DNA from: Deltaproteobacteria bacterium
Lineage (GTDB): Bacteria; Myxococcota; Myxococcia; Myxococcales; SZAS-1
Assembly: GCA_018266075.1 (NCBI GenBank)
Contig: JAFEBB010000010.1
Span: 94,579 to 158,578, forward strand
Length of the DNA stretch: 64,000 nt
Direction of reading: 5' to 3'
Shown: positions 36,601 to 43,983 of the stretch, one piece after another
Position numbering within the stretch: the stretch's first letter is position 1
Layout: each line of letters opens with the position of its first letter
Translations under genes and position numbers: made by a program
The notes under the pieces: generated by a model
What the model saw: the letters and a program-made list of their open reading frames with translations, nothing else
Databases searched by the model: none
What the model was told of the DNA's origin: nothing

Positions 36601-38469
36601 GGCCTCGGCGTCGTCGGGCTTGAGCTTGACCGCGGCCTCGAGGTGCGAGCGCTGCTTGGCGCCGTCGTGCAAGCGGTCGCGCTGCAGCCGCGCCAAGATG
36701 CGGTGCGCCTCGTGCGCGAGGTGCGCCGGCTTTCCGTCGGCGAGCTCGAGCGCCTGGGTGAGGACCTCCACGGCCTCGGGCACGCGCGACATGCGCTCGT
36801 CGACGCGGCCCAGGCGCACCAGCGGCTCCACCTCGCCCGGCAGCGCGCGCGCGGCCTCGAGGTAGCGCAGCCGCGCGTTCTCCAGCTGGTTCAGCGCGTG
36901 CTCGTACACCGCACCCGCTTCGAGCTCCGCACGGCCGGCGAGCTGCGCGTCCTTCGGGTTGAGCTCACGCACGCGATCCAGCGCGCGGAGCGCACGCAGC
37001 GGCTCGTCGGAGCGGGCGCAGAGATCCGCGAGGCCGAGGAGGGCGTCGGCGTCGTCGGGCTGCAGGCGAAGGGCGGCGTCATAGTGCAGGCGCGCGCCGG
37101 CCAGATCTTTTTCGACGCGCGCGCAGAGCTCGCCCAGGCGCACGTGGGCGCGCGCCGCTTGCGTGGCGTCCTTGGCGACAGCGGTCAGTCGACGCCAGGC
37201 GCGCAGCGCCGCCGCGTCGTCACCGGCGCGCTCGGCCTGCTGCGCCAGCGCGAGCAGCGAGGGGAAGTGGTCCGGCCGCAGCCCCAGCGACTCGTGCAGC
37301 GCCCGCACCGCGAGCTGCGCCGTCTTCGGCTCGGCGTCCACGTGGCCCGCGACGTTCGCCGCCGCCTGCGCTGCCCAGAACGCGCTCGCCTCTTCGCCGC
37401 GCCCGCGCGCGAGCGCCGCGAGATCCAGGAAGCGCTGCGCCGAGAGCTGCCGCTCCTTGCGCGCGAGCCGCAGCAGCGCCTCCATCCACAAGGGCGCGGG
37501 CGAGAGCGGACGCCGCGCTTGCAGGGCGCGAACGAGATCGAGCGCGTAATCGGAGACGTCGGGATCGCCCAGCAGCAGCCCGATCAGCCGCTCGGTGGCG
37601 AAGGGGTGCGCCTGGGCGAGCTCGCCCGCGCGCAGGAAGAACTCGCGCGCGCGCTGCAGCTGGCCGGCCTCGAGGAGCCGCTCGCCTTCTTCAAAGGCGT
37701 GCGCGCCCTCGACGGCGAGGAGCAGCTCTTCGTCGGCCAATCCGCCCGGCGGAGGCGCGCCGGCGGAGAAGCGCAGGGTGATGCCCTGGGGCGACACGAG
37801 CGCCGAGCCCAGCCGGGCCGCGGTCATCTCCGGGAGCCGGAAGCCCTTCTGCGGCACCGTGCGCCGCAGGAGCTCGCCCAGCGGGCTCGCGGCCACCGCG
37901 CCGAAGCCGCGCGGCTCGACGCCCGGAGCGATCTGCGCGCGCGCCGCGGCCTGGGCGATCGCGTGGCCCACCAGGGGCGCGGGGATCTCGGTCGGTCCGT
38001 AGAGCCGCACGTCGAAGGCGCGCGCGGCCACGCCCTCACCCGCGCCGTCAAAGGCGATGCGACAGGTGAAGGGCACCGGCTCCTTGCCGCCCGCGCGCAA
38101 CGCGCCCTCGGCTTCGATGAAGCCCGCGCGCAGGTGCAGGTGCAGCCGCGCCAGCTCGGGGCCGTTCTGGAGCAGCTTCTCCTCGGCCTCCTTGAGGCGC
38201 GCGGGGGCGATCTCCAGATCCAGCTGGCCGAAGAGGCAGCGCTGCTTCTGGTAGCGCGAGGCGCCGCCGGTGACGTTGAAGGGGAAGGTGACGTTGGGGA
38301 TCTGCAGCGCGAGATCCGCGATGCGCAGCCCGGGCGCGACGTCGAAGGCGCCCAGGCCCACGAAGGCCTTGCGATCCACCAGGCGGAGCTCGGCGCCGAC
38401 GGCGCGCGATTCCTCGGCCGGGGCGGACTCCGGTGTGGAGAGAGGGTCGTCGGAGGTGGGCTTCGACAT
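27649..38469 (-). CDS. giant tetratricopeptide-repeat protein (3606 aa)
   Basis: One uninterrupted frame of 3606 codons without signal peptide or membrane helix, so probably cytoplasmic. Residues about 1-240 form a non-TPR beta-rich domain (LRLVDRKAFVGLGAFDVAPGL..., FDVRLYGPTEIPAPLVG). From about 260 to 3400 come dozens of TPR units of the pattern ARLHYDAALRLQPDDADALLGLADLCA. The last 200 residues are a separate globular domain (NRVGALADALGVPKPAVKMDP, LQVGIGLFSLPARVQDFVLARALARAGL). TPR arrays of this size act as scaffolds; partners are unknown. Ala/Arg/Leu-rich coding leaves the opposite strand open over long distances. The start is an ATG without clear ribosome site. Promoter lies in 38470-38697, which holds repeat cluster A. 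Confidence 0.9.
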   Translation of the reverse strand: MSKPTSDDPLSTPESAPAEESRAVGAELRLVDRKAFVGLGAFDVAPGLRIADLALQIPNVTFPFNVTGGASRYQKQRCLFGQLDLEIAPARLKEAEEKLLQNGPELARLHLHLRAGFIEAEGALRAGGKEPVPFTCRIAFDGAGEGVAARAFDVRLYGPTEIPAPLVGHAIAQAAARAQIAPGVEPRGFGAVAASPLGELLRRTVPQKGFRLPEMTAARLGSALVSPQGITLRFSAGAPPPGGLADEELLLAVEGAHAFEEGERLLEAGQLQRAREFFLRAGELAQAHPFATERLIGLLLGDPDVSDYALDLVRALQARRPLSPAPLWMEALLRLARKERQLSAQRFLDLAALARGRGEEASAFWAAQAAANVAGHVDAEPKTAQLAVRALHESLGLRPDHFPSLLALAQQAERAGDDAAALRAWRRLTAVAKDATQAARAHVRLGELCARVEKDLAGARLHYDAALRLQPDDADALLGLADLCARSDEPLRALRALDRVRELNPKDAQLAGRAELEAGAVYEHALNQLENARLRYLEAARALPGEVEPLVRLGRVDERMSRVPEAVEVLTQALELADGKPAHLAHEAHRILARLQRDRLHDGAKQRSHLEAAVKLKPDDAEAWEELVPLFRADEAHGPLAEALFRASPRVAELRPRVAMLVESAELLRLRLSRPDEAKLRYQEALALEPRNRPALEGVLALDEQQGDMGAACEHLRVLLELAPPGPARLPLLRRLAAAARDGKKDLDLAARATKEILALAPDDLASLSDLVTLQRRRGDLPGLAEALEGWARGCERSGDPASTAAALRELAQLFDGRLGRRDDALSALEKAHALAPQDLGVLGDLAELSLRAGRHRLARYATRALLGLLPPEGAPTAPPAQRRAELHDRLSRAAEAVGDLAEAVGALEEAYRLVPDEVFADRLDALYALARRDDARIDLARRRGAALARAGQGPAASAVLAQAAGLARAAGDLAGAIRDFTAALSADPTGASALANLDALADLSAASGRPGEAAGHLAKRAALTADPRAAARLLLRAAQLCLGIDEPRALSLLASAAARDPQFAPARASLADRRARSGDLGAAWREAEAALDVDPKDPDVLDAAALASLERNAARWAEQAGDAGASARLWGRYLQRRPDDADALHARVSLLRTLGDAPALAAALETLESRSPGPAGMALARELAHLYERDLGRIELAAAAHRRILKHQADDREALAALARLLTGPSEVDERVTVLDQLAGLAKSGEEAAAIQLQRGQVLVHALRFADAAQAFAQAARTAPDPLPALDALIAAAEEAGQAQVALGARRERAELAARRSEPGAAAALLDVGSRYAAAGSWEEARLCLSHLLALAPEPDLARAAHARLAEIGKVRSEPREILEHQLALAQLVTGNDRLAALRAAAEAALSLGNHAAARDALLGALALSPREATVARALVQVQRQLDDVEGEVESLGLLARLETDPAAATELHLRAAQLLRKDHPARAEASLRQALTLQPGRSDARRLLLELVVARGEVAEAAKLHEEGAAHEPHAEAAAQALLRAAALRESSLSDREGALRLTRAAFARAPELAEAIAALGERAYLAGATNEAAPLLARTLELVDGRAEPERWVSLALALAELRTEQSQAALAIPVLQKAAELAPWRADVARALFLAEKSQDARGALQHLVRSLGAMHPSSATHALLVEAADAAQQLGDATLSARLLEESLATAGNDRDAIEARLIGLHLELGHPRGAVSLLRGQAERARGRGDEVAALASLEQAAQLLERAGDANEAAELLGQLASLQIARAQPLPAARSLLRRGQILREKLGKLEAAEAELRRAIELDPRDLIAVREAQQVARARGDAAGEAELLGVEHERLDEGSARARVLLRRAELERGPLRAPARAEESLRAALSLDPSFSEARDLYEELLRAGKREGELAQSLAARAQGAAPGIAVAYLREAAHLFANAGQLEAAADALDQARALAPSDEGLALAAAEALTRAGRATEAALIDAALLARDPSREPSFSRELARRQLAGDVRGQAALSEARALSEPPEPAAQRFLEAARLYDLCGEHEAARRCELWAFERAPGDTAAFGRVVARHQGERHLRVLDGILRRRALAVESEAAELHVQRARLLAEHDELDDARAALDDALSQSTEGTAYRDALILRADLEAQSNGAAAAARFDERLAQREDLPPVDRVRILARLADTRSAAGRDADAAALWESALAGAPRDETAALYEKLGQAYARLGDPTRQAEVLLARAQSSPGERVALLRAAVELVPEGKLARRALEGLAEAGGDPASLLKLARLELADGDARGRDRLVEAARAAVVPGVQAGLLLEAADLFAKAKDAPRARGLRAEARRADPNHLEALRAATVDLRQDGEWTERRDVLAALVELEPELKARTTLRRELAELLTEKDPGAAHAALLAWARLAEGPEQLLAWQRTEALARKQNAPLQLAEALEQRASLEPKGAASLLMEAAQAWRSGSELARARAALLRAASLDTKDATALRALVDLARSTNDAEELARAEESLAARLPHAEQAEALYRASQAWTAAARPDAALLALRSAVERAPSNGAWQRQLADAALALQQNDLAQEALLRAAKEAPASEQAELYRRVAELAASRGDTAAEIGSWRAIWERDHADAEAFAHLAALLAEQGNTTELAQLHQARAEASPSATSWAEAAQAWEAAHDNAAAVRAHRAALAQSPDDLLLARALGRAAEKAGDVAAQELALEVQGKREAKPAARADALGRLAALRRSRGDASGALQALRAATDADPSADRIEKLAEALEAAGEAAEAAAQLAKLPQSGAALLRRRAQLLARAKQPAQAAEVLLEALETDEKAASELRALLPELDEAARADVLGRWAQAAPRVEKVALFLEQAELLEGDARRAALEKAFNAAPAAKEPFAALREMLVDGDHDRELAALYEKRAEALTDPQERGLVLQELGELYEGTLEALPEAFEAYERSLRAHPGNVGVQRDLAELAFELGRDPRAVELFEQLLQGGPHALQPHFLERLAELATRGKRPADAVRHLEARLKLGATVALRKSLLEQARASRDRAAELRALAGLYEDTELADAERTQALRELAALEREAGLRGVALEHQVLLVERVPDDVAAWRDLRELAKAEADPARELEALSRLAALEPEPHEQAMMHLARAELLGARGDHAGAAEAALAAHALTPGDELALREALRHADAGNLDAPREQAALALYELAGADAVRPHLRRVAQALVDRGELKKAYPLLTQAREKAPDDHELLVQLVSLSDKLGRLEDHLSLARELALESDDAEAAKTLRSLAARAEKELEDLALAAELADEAFGLAPANDAELSAQATRLAKLHRGREAALARAELARRNPGNRERWTEMAGAARDARLEPLLRAAESLDAFLGGQLPEKPSEISLEPTVRADLLGAIGAGWQSALAETAAARWAALPAAPSTLRNGGPVLLNRVGALADALGVPKPAVKMDPGSSTVAYAGPNALQVGIGLFSLPARVQDFVLARALARAGLALPFADEPDKLLTELARTRGLGVAPLVVTLEDAADALAAAVVDDGLGALVGRTLLDPAFASADPRAWDRAAALAGPGQRGAAAILAAALARLRA

Positions 38470-38587
38470 TGAATGGGCGTGCGTCGACGACCCGAAGGGG
38501 CCGGTCGCGATGTTAGCCGAGCGTGGCAGATGCTCAAATTTCCCGCGGATCTGTACGACCGGCCGGGCGAGCGCCCGCCGAAAGCGA

Positions 38588-38632
38588 TTACCTTTCGTAA
38601 CCGGTTACCCTTCGTAAGTTACTTTTCGTAAC
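38588..38632. repeat. palindromic 14-mer repeat cluster A
   Basis: Three units: TTACCTTTCGTAAC (38588-38601), TTACCCTTCGTAAG (38605-38618) and TTACTTTTCGTAAC (38619-38632), with a degenerate fourth at 38636-38649. The cluster lies in the divergent gap between the giant TPR gene and the 164-residue membrane protein gene. Same family as clusters at 47913, 49123 and 60788. Confidence 0.75.
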
Positions 38633-38697
38633 CCGGTAACCTCTCGTGCGTGAAACCGGCCGGTGTGGCGTGCCGGCCGGTGCTATGGTCGCCGCGC

Positions 38698-39192
38698 ATG
38701 GCCGAGCAAGAGCCCATCTTCACCCCCGAGCCACCGCCGGCGGTCCCGCCCAAGCGCAAGATGTCGAGCGGGGTGAAGATCGCCCTGGGGTGTGGCCTGC
38801 TGATGCTGCTCACCTTCGGCGGATGTGGGGTGGCCGTCTTCTGGTGCGGCCACGCCATGACCACCGCGGGCGACACGCAGTGGACGGACCTCTCCAAGCT
38901 GGCCAACGACCTCGACACCGACGCGGGCGCCCAGGCCGAGTACAACAGCCACCCGGGGCTGGCCGAGGCCTACCCCACCGCGCAGGACTTCGTGGGCGCG
39001 GTGCGGCTCTGGCGGCCCAACCTCGAGCACCTTCCCGAGCAAAAACCGCCGATGCTCTCGGGCAAGGTGAACACCAGCATGCAGTACAACAACGGCACCT
39101 CGGTGGTGGTGCTCTCGGTGAATCTCGCCAGCGGCAAGCGGCTTGTGGCCCAGTGGAAGAACAAGCAGCTCACGGATCTCACGTTGGAGTAG
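38698..39192 (+). CDS. small single-pass membrane protein of unknown function
   Basis: 164 residues from the ATG at 38698. A Pro/Glu-rich cytoplasmic start (MAEQEPIFTPEPPPAVPPKRK) leads into one membrane helix at about 26-48 (VKIALGCGLLMLLTFGGCGVAVFW). The soluble rest, presumably outside, ends with a predicted beta-hairpin region (SVVVLSVNLASGKRLVAQWKNKQLTDL). No family recognised. Divergent from the giant TPR gene, with repeat cluster A in the shared promoter gap. Confidence 0.75.
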   Translation: MAEQEPIFTPEPPPAVPPKRKMSSGVKIALGCGLLMLLTFGGCGVAVFWCGHAMTTAGDTQWTDLSKLANDLDTDAGAQAEYNSHPGLAEAYPTAQDFVGAVRLWRPNLEHLPEQKPPMLSGKVNTSMQYNNGTSVVVLSVNLASGKRLVAQWKNKQLTDLTLE

Positions 39193-39216
39193 CGCCGCGC
39201 CCCGCCCGGGCAGGAC

Positions 39217-39470
39217 CGGTCAGGTTCGAGTGACCTACGGCCCGCGATGCGTTGAACACCCGGTCAGCTCCGAAGCTCCGCAAGCCACCAACCCGTCGAT
39301 GGGTGACCACTCGGTCACCTTCGAACGACCCACGACCCACGACCCACGATGGGCTGACCACCCGGACACGTTCGCATCTCCCACGCTCTGCACGTGGATG
39401 ACCGCTCGGTCACCTTCAAACGAGCCAACAGCCACGGGCCTCGGCTGAAGCGTCTCTCAGCGTCTCTCAC
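39217..39470. repeat. imperfect tandem repeat array with hairpins in a 392-base gene-free gap
   Basis: The gap 39193-39584 has no gene. Units of about 45-52 bases recur with consensus TGACCxCyCGGTCACCTTC followed by RAACGACCCACGACCC. Two units can fold: GGTGACC-ACTC-GGTCACC (39302-39319) and TGACCGCTCGGTCA (39399-39412). CCCACGA repeats three times at 39330-39350. At the right end CGTCTCTCA repeats at 39451 and 39461. Related sequence lies at 3637-3720 and 14884-14912. Function unknown; position upstream of the 1323-residue TPR gene allows a promoter role. Confidence 0.65.
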
Positions 39471-39584
39471 CCTGTGCTGTGCAACCGTCATTGAAGTCTG
39501 ATCGCGCTCCTTCAGCAGCCCCAAACCGCGTGCTACGCTGCCGGGCCGCAGCCAGGATCCGCAGCCGCTTCCGAGGTTTGCCCG

Positions 39585-42500
39585 ATGGCGAAGTCGATGG
39601 TGGAGAAGTACGAGCAGATCCTCTCCGCCGATCCCGGATCCATGGTCTTCGTCGAGCTGGCCAAGGCCCTGCTCGACCGCGGTGACGCCCGGCGCGCCAT
39701 CGACGTCTGCCAGGCAGGCCTTCAGCACCACCCGGAGTCCGTGGTCGGCCGGGTGCTCTGGGGCAAGGCGCTCATCAGCGTGGGCAAGCCCGCGGAGGCC
39801 ATGCAGCAGTTCGACGAGGCGATCGCCGTCGACCGCGAGAACCCCTACGCCTACAACCTCATCGGCGAGGTGCTGCTGCACAAGGGCCTGCACCGCTCGG
39901 CGCTGCCCATCCTCAAGAAAGCCGTGGCCCTGCAGCCCAACGACACGCGCGTGCGCCAGTGGCTGGATCAGACCACCCGCGCGCTCAATGGCGAGAAGGT
40001 CACCGCGCAGCCGCAGTACACCACCGTCGATCCCATTCCGGCGGTCTCCGCGCCGCCGCAACCTGCACGCGCCGCGGCCTCGCCCTCGCACGGTGACCCG
40101 ACGGTCACCGATGCCAAGGCCTACGTGCCCACGACACCCATCGGCGGTGGCGCGTCGACGGGTGCCGCGCCCGTGGTGCAGGCGGCCGGTGAGCCCGAGG
40201 TGCTCCGGGGCATGACCGACGTCTTCCAGTCGCTGGCGGCGCGCGAGGCGGCTGCCCCCGTGGTGGCTTCGTCGACGCTCGCGGCCGCGCCCGCGGAGAC
40301 GCTCACGCCCAAGCCGCGGGTGATGACCCCGGGCCCGATGCCGGTGCCCACCCTGCCCGCGCCGAACGGCGACGCTCAAGATGCGCTCGCGCCGGATCCC
40401 ACGCTGAGCCGGCCCATCACCACCGGGACGGTGCCCTACGGCAAGTCTCCGCTGGCGCGCCCGCACGCCAAGCCGCTCGAGCCCGAGGTCACCGATCCGC
40501 ACGGCCTGAGCAACGGCGAGTCCATCGTCACCAACCCGGGCGAGCCGCCGCCTCCGCCGCAGCTCCGCGAGGACGAGGCCACCGTCGCGCGCGCCGCCCA
40601 GTCCACCCGCCTCGCTGACGGCGACCCGCCGCCGGATCTGCTCGCACCCGCCGCGCCCGTAAACGTGCTCGCGCGCGATCCGGCGACGACCGTGGCGCCG
40701 CCAGGCGGCCTGGGCCAGGACGAGCAGGTCCGCATGACCCGCCCCGCCGACGAGGAGGCGCCGCTGCCTCCCGAGCTGGTGGCGGCCACGCTCTCGCCCG
40801 GGGGCGAGCCGCGCAAGGACCACACCTTGCCTGGCCCGCCGCCGCCCGCACCCGGCGCGCGCGGTCCCGACGACACCGCCGATCTCCCTCTCGCTCCGGC
40901 GGCCACGCCCGTCATCCCCGGCACGGCGGCGCCTGCGGGCGGCCCGCCGCCGCTCAAGGGCAAGACCATGCCCAAGATGCCGGCGCTGCAGCCCGGTGGC
41001 CCGCCGCCGATGCCGTCGTCGAAGCAGACCGGGAAGCTGCTCCTGCCCGATCTGCCCACCGCGTCGCCGCCCACGCCGAGCATGGAGCTGCCCAAGGTGG
41101 AGCTCTCCAGCCAGGCGGCCGAGGCCATCGCCAAGGAGTACGAGCGCGAGCTGCGCGAGAAGCTCGCCGCCGCGGCCAACAAGCCCAAGACCTTCTGGCA
41201 GAAGCACGGCCTCAAGCTGGGCGCGGGCGCGCTCTTCCTCGCGCTCTGCGGCGTGGGCTACGGCGTATTCCGCTACGCCAAGCACGCCAGCGCCGATCTG
41301 CCCAAGCTCATGGCCCAGGCGCACGCGGGCATCGAGAAGGACACCCAGTCGAGCTACGCCGCCGCGCTCACCGCCCTCAGCGATCTGCTCGAGGTCTCGC
41401 CCGACAACGCCGAGGCCCACGCGCTCGCGGCGTACGCCCACGCCATCGTCTACCGCGAGCACGGCCAGGAGGCGAAGGAGCGCGAGGCCGCGCTCTCCGA
41501 GCTCGGCCACCCGGAGATCGAGCAGCTCTATCCGGAGCTGGCCGCGGCCGCGCGCTACTACCTCGCCGACAACGACGCCGAGGCCCGGGGCGCCGCCAAG
41601 CCGCTCCTCGCCGGCAAGGGCGCCGAGGCGCACGAGATCGCGGGCAAGCTCCTGCTCGACTCGGATCCGCGACGCGCCGTGGAGCAGTTCCAGGAGAGCC
41701 TCAAGGCCCAGAGTGCGCACGTGCGCACCTACGTGGCCATCGCCGACTACTACTTGAAGTCGGGCGAGCCCAGCGTCGCGCAGAACATGCTCGCCAATGC
41801 CCGCGAGCTCTCGGATCACCACCCCGGCGTGATCCTGGGGCTCGTCAACGCGCGGCTCGCGCAGGGCAAGGAGCTCGACCAGGCGCAGGCCGATCTGGCG
41901 ATGCTCGAGAAGGACTCGGACAAGCTCGATCCCGACACGCGCGCACGGCTCGATCTCGCAACCGGACGCCTGCTGGCGAGCCAGGGCCAGGGCGAGGCGG
42001 GGCTGCAGCGGCTGGAGCAGGGACTCTCTCGCGCGCCCGCGCGCGCATTCGAGTTCCACCAGGCGCTGGCCGAGGCGCATGCGATGCAGGGCGCCTACGA
42101 CAAGAGCCTCTCCGAGCTCTTCCAGGCCCAGAAGTCGAAGCCCGGCGCCGACAAGGATCTCGCGCTGCTGGATCAAATCGCCCGCGCGGAGCTCGCGCTG
42201 GGCCGCAGCGGCGATGCGCTCAAGCTCACCGAGAAGCTCGACGACCGCCGCATCCACCTCACGCGCGGCATCGCCCTCTTCCAGCAGGGCAGCCTGGATG
42301 CGTCGAAGCGCGAGCTGCTCCTCACCCGCCGCGACAAGAACATGCCCACCGAGGCCGCCTGCTACCTGGCGCGCGCGGAGATCGCCGCAGGCCACAAGGA
42401 AGACGCCAAGCCCGCCATCGACGCCATCTTCACCGCGGGCAAGCTCAGCCCCGAGGCGCAGGTGGCGCGCGGCGAGCTGCTCTGGGCGTCGGGCGACTCC

Positions 42501-43556
42501 GCGGGCGCGCAGACCTCGTTCGCGGCCGCCGCCGAGGATCGCCGCGAGTACGAGGCGCCGTACCTGCAGGGCAAGCTGCTCCTCTCGCAGGGCAAGCTCG
42601 CCGACGCCAAGGCCCCGCTGGAGCTCTCGCTCTCGCGCAACCACTTCTACGGCGAGGCCCACAAGGCGCTGGGCCGGCTGCTGCTCGCGCAGGGCGACGC
42701 CCAGGGCGCCCGCAGCCATCTCTCGATATATCTCAAAGAACACAAGGACGACGCCCTGGCCATGGCGGGGATGGCCCGCGCCAACCTGGCCATTGGCGAC
42801 CTCTCCGACGCGCGCGGCTTCGCGCTCAAGGCCACCGAGCACCCCGGGCGCGACGCGGAGATCACCTGGACGCGCACCCAGGTGGACCTCGCCGCCGGCG
42901 ACGGCTCGCTGGTGCTGCGCGAGCTCTCCAAGCGGGCCGCGGCGCTGCGCTCGGCCGACGCCTGGTGTGATCTCGGCGACGCGGCGTTCGACGTCGACGA
43001 CACCAAGGCTGCGACGGTCGCCTACGAGAAGGCCGACAAGATGGAGCACGGCCTGGCGCGCGCGCGCGCGGGGCTCGCGGTGGCGCAGGCGCGCACCCAG
43101 GGCAAGGGCGCGCTCAAGGAGCTCACCGACCTCGCCGCGCCCGCGAACAAGCTGCCGCCGCTGCAGCAGGCGCGCGTGCTCGCCGAGGTGGCGCGGCTCT
43201 CACCTGCGGCAGAGCAGAAGGACAAGGCCACCGCGGCCGTGGCCACGAGCGACGCATCCGCGCCCGCGCACCTCGCGCTCGGCCTCGCGCTTGGGCGCAC
43301 CGCGGAAGGACAGGCCGAGCTCGCGCGCGCGGTGGCGCTCGAGCCGGCGCTCGCCGAGGCCCACGTGGCCCTCGCTGAGACGTACTCCGCGCTGGGCGAT
43401 CGCGCGCACGCGGTGAGCGAAGCCGGCGCGGCGCTGCGCATCACCTCGGCGGGGAGCGTGGCCACGCGGGCGCGCGCGCTTGCCGGTGGCGCCGCGGAGC
43501 CGGCCCCGAAGCCGATGCATGCTGCCAAGGGCGGCAAGAAGCGGAAGGGAAAGTGA
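39585..43556 (+). CDS. large membrane-anchored TPR protein (1323 aa)
   Basis: Starts MAKSMVEKYEQILSADPGSM. Residues about 1-130 are TPRs (VVGRVLWGKALISVGKPAEAMQQF...), about 140-525 a Pro/Ala-rich disordered linker, a single membrane helix at about 543-562 (LKLGAGALFLALCGVGYGVF), then TPR-like repeats to about 1300 and a Lys-rich tail GGKKRKGK. The order TPR-linker-helix-TPR puts one TPR set on each side of the inner membrane, with the N-terminus probably cytoplasmic. A GATATATC site at 42725-42732 encodes SIYL with an ATA codon. Overlaps the next gene by four bases (GTGA). Function unknown; a bridging scaffold is an inference. Confidence 0.87.
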   Translation: MAKSMVEKYEQILSADPGSMVFVELAKALLDRGDARRAIDVCQAGLQHHPESVVGRVLWGKALISVGKPAEAMQQFDEAIAVDRENPYAYNLIGEVLLHKGLHRSALPILKKAVALQPNDTRVRQWLDQTTRALNGEKVTAQPQYTTVDPIPAVSAPPQPARAAASPSHGDPTVTDAKAYVPTTPIGGGASTGAAPVVQAAGEPEVLRGMTDVFQSLAAREAAAPVVASSTLAAAPAETLTPKPRVMTPGPMPVPTLPAPNGDAQDALAPDPTLSRPITTGTVPYGKSPLARPHAKPLEPEVTDPHGLSNGESIVTNPGEPPPPPQLREDEATVARAAQSTRLADGDPPPDLLAPAAPVNVLARDPATTVAPPGGLGQDEQVRMTRPADEEAPLPPELVAATLSPGGEPRKDHTLPGPPPPAPGARGPDDTADLPLAPAATPVIPGTAAPAGGPPPLKGKTMPKMPALQPGGPPPMPSSKQTGKLLLPDLPTASPPTPSMELPKVELSSQAAEAIAKEYERELREKLAAAANKPKTFWQKHGLKLGAGALFLALCGVGYGVFRYAKHASADLPKLMAQAHAGIEKDTQSSYAAALTALSDLLEVSPDNAEAHALAAYAHAIVYREHGQEAKEREAALSELGHPEIEQLYPELAAAARYYLADNDAEARGAAKPLLAGKGAEAHEIAGKLLLDSDPRRAVEQFQESLKAQSAHVRTYVAIADYYLKSGEPSVAQNMLANARELSDHHPGVILGLVNARLAQGKELDQAQADLAMLEKDSDKLDPDTRARLDLATGRLLASQGQGEAGLQRLEQGLSRAPARAFEFHQALAEAHAMQGAYDKSLSELFQAQKSKPGADKDLALLDQIARAELALGRSGDALKLTEKLDDRRIHLTRGIALFQQGSLDASKRELLLTRRDKNMPTEAACYLARAEIAAGHKEDAKPAIDAIFTAGKLSPEAQVARGELLWASGDSAGAQTSFAAAAEDRREYEAPYLQGKLLLSQGKLADAKAPLELSLSRNHFYGEAHKALGRLLLAQGDAQGARSHLSIYLKEHKDDALAMAGMARANLAIGDLSDARGFALKATEHPGRDAEITWTRTQVDLAAGDGSLVLRELSKRAAALRSADAWCDLGDAAFDVDDTKAATVAYEKADKMEHGLARARAGLAVAQARTQGKGALKELTDLAAPANKLPPLQQARVLAEVARLSPAAEQKDKATAAVATSDASAPAHLALGLALGRTAEGQAELARAVALEPALAEAHVALAETYSALGDRAHAVSEAGAALRITSAGSVATRARALAGGAAEPAPKPMHAAKGGKKRKGK
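42725..42732. other. GATATATC site inside the 1323-residue TPR gene
   Basis: Context TCTCGATATATCTCAAA; codes S-I-Y-L-K with an ATA codon. Confidence 0.6.
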
Positions 43557-43939
43557 GCGCCGGGCCCAGCGCGGGTGCTCCTCCGGTCATGGTCGACGAC
43601 GCCCCCCGGACCTCGCCCCTGCGGCACATGCTCTGGCTCGCCTGGGTGCTCTCGGCGATCTACCTGGGCGTGGGTGCCGTCGCTGCCGCGCTGAACCGCG
43701 TGTTCAACGGCTCGCTCAGCCGCTTCTCGCTGGCGATGGACTCGTTCGCGGGCTCGTTCTTGAAGATCCTGCACCTCTGGGATCCGCTCATGCAGGCGCT
43801 GGCGCGCGGCCGGGTCGAGACCTGGGAGCTGCGGCTCATCCTGGTGGCCATCTCGGTGGCGCTGATCTTCGCGTATGCGCTCGTCGTGGGGCTGCTGCTC
43901 AGCGGCGTGCGGCTCTTGCTCGTGAAGCGCGGCGGCTGA
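43553..43939 (+). CDS. small membrane protein with two helices
   Basis: 128 residues from the GTG at 43553, overlapping the TPR gene stop. Two membrane helices are visible, about 25-48 (HMLWLAWVLSAIYLGVGAVAAAL) and about 93-118 (LILVAISVALIFAYALVVGLLL), with a soluble loop between (FNGSLSRFSLAMDSFAGSFLKILHLWDPL). C-terminus basic (VKRGG), likely cytoplasmic. No family recognised. Translational coupling suggests it acts with the TPR membrane protein. Confidence 0.75.
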   Translation: MSAGPSAGAPPVMVDDAPRTSPLRHMLWLAWVLSAIYLGVGAVAAALNRVFNGSLSRFSLAMDSFAGSFLKILHLWDPLMQALARGRVETWELRLILVAISVALIFAYALVVGLLLSGVRLLLVKRGG

Positions 43940-43983
43940 CGTCGCTTGCCCGGCCGCGGGGAGTCTCCTACGGTCGCGCGCGC

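Noticed and set aside
29713..38472. Open frame of 2919 codons on the strand opposite the giant TPR gene
   Set aside because: It mirrors the Ala/Arg/Leu/Glu-rich codons of the real gene; its translation is Arg/Glu/Gly-rich and without domains. Long antisense frames are expected in high-GC repeat genes.
38588..38632. Cluster A as an operator dedicated to the giant TPR gene
   Set aside because: The same units occur in a convergent gap (cluster D) where no promoter is expected, so a gene-specific operator is the weaker explanation.
39217..39470. CRISPR array
   Set aside because: Units vary in length and sequence, spacers are not unique segments, and no cas gene is present.
39315..43049. 1244-codon frame antisense to the second TPR gene
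   Set aside because: Same antisense effect; no start context, no family features, and it runs into the repeat array.
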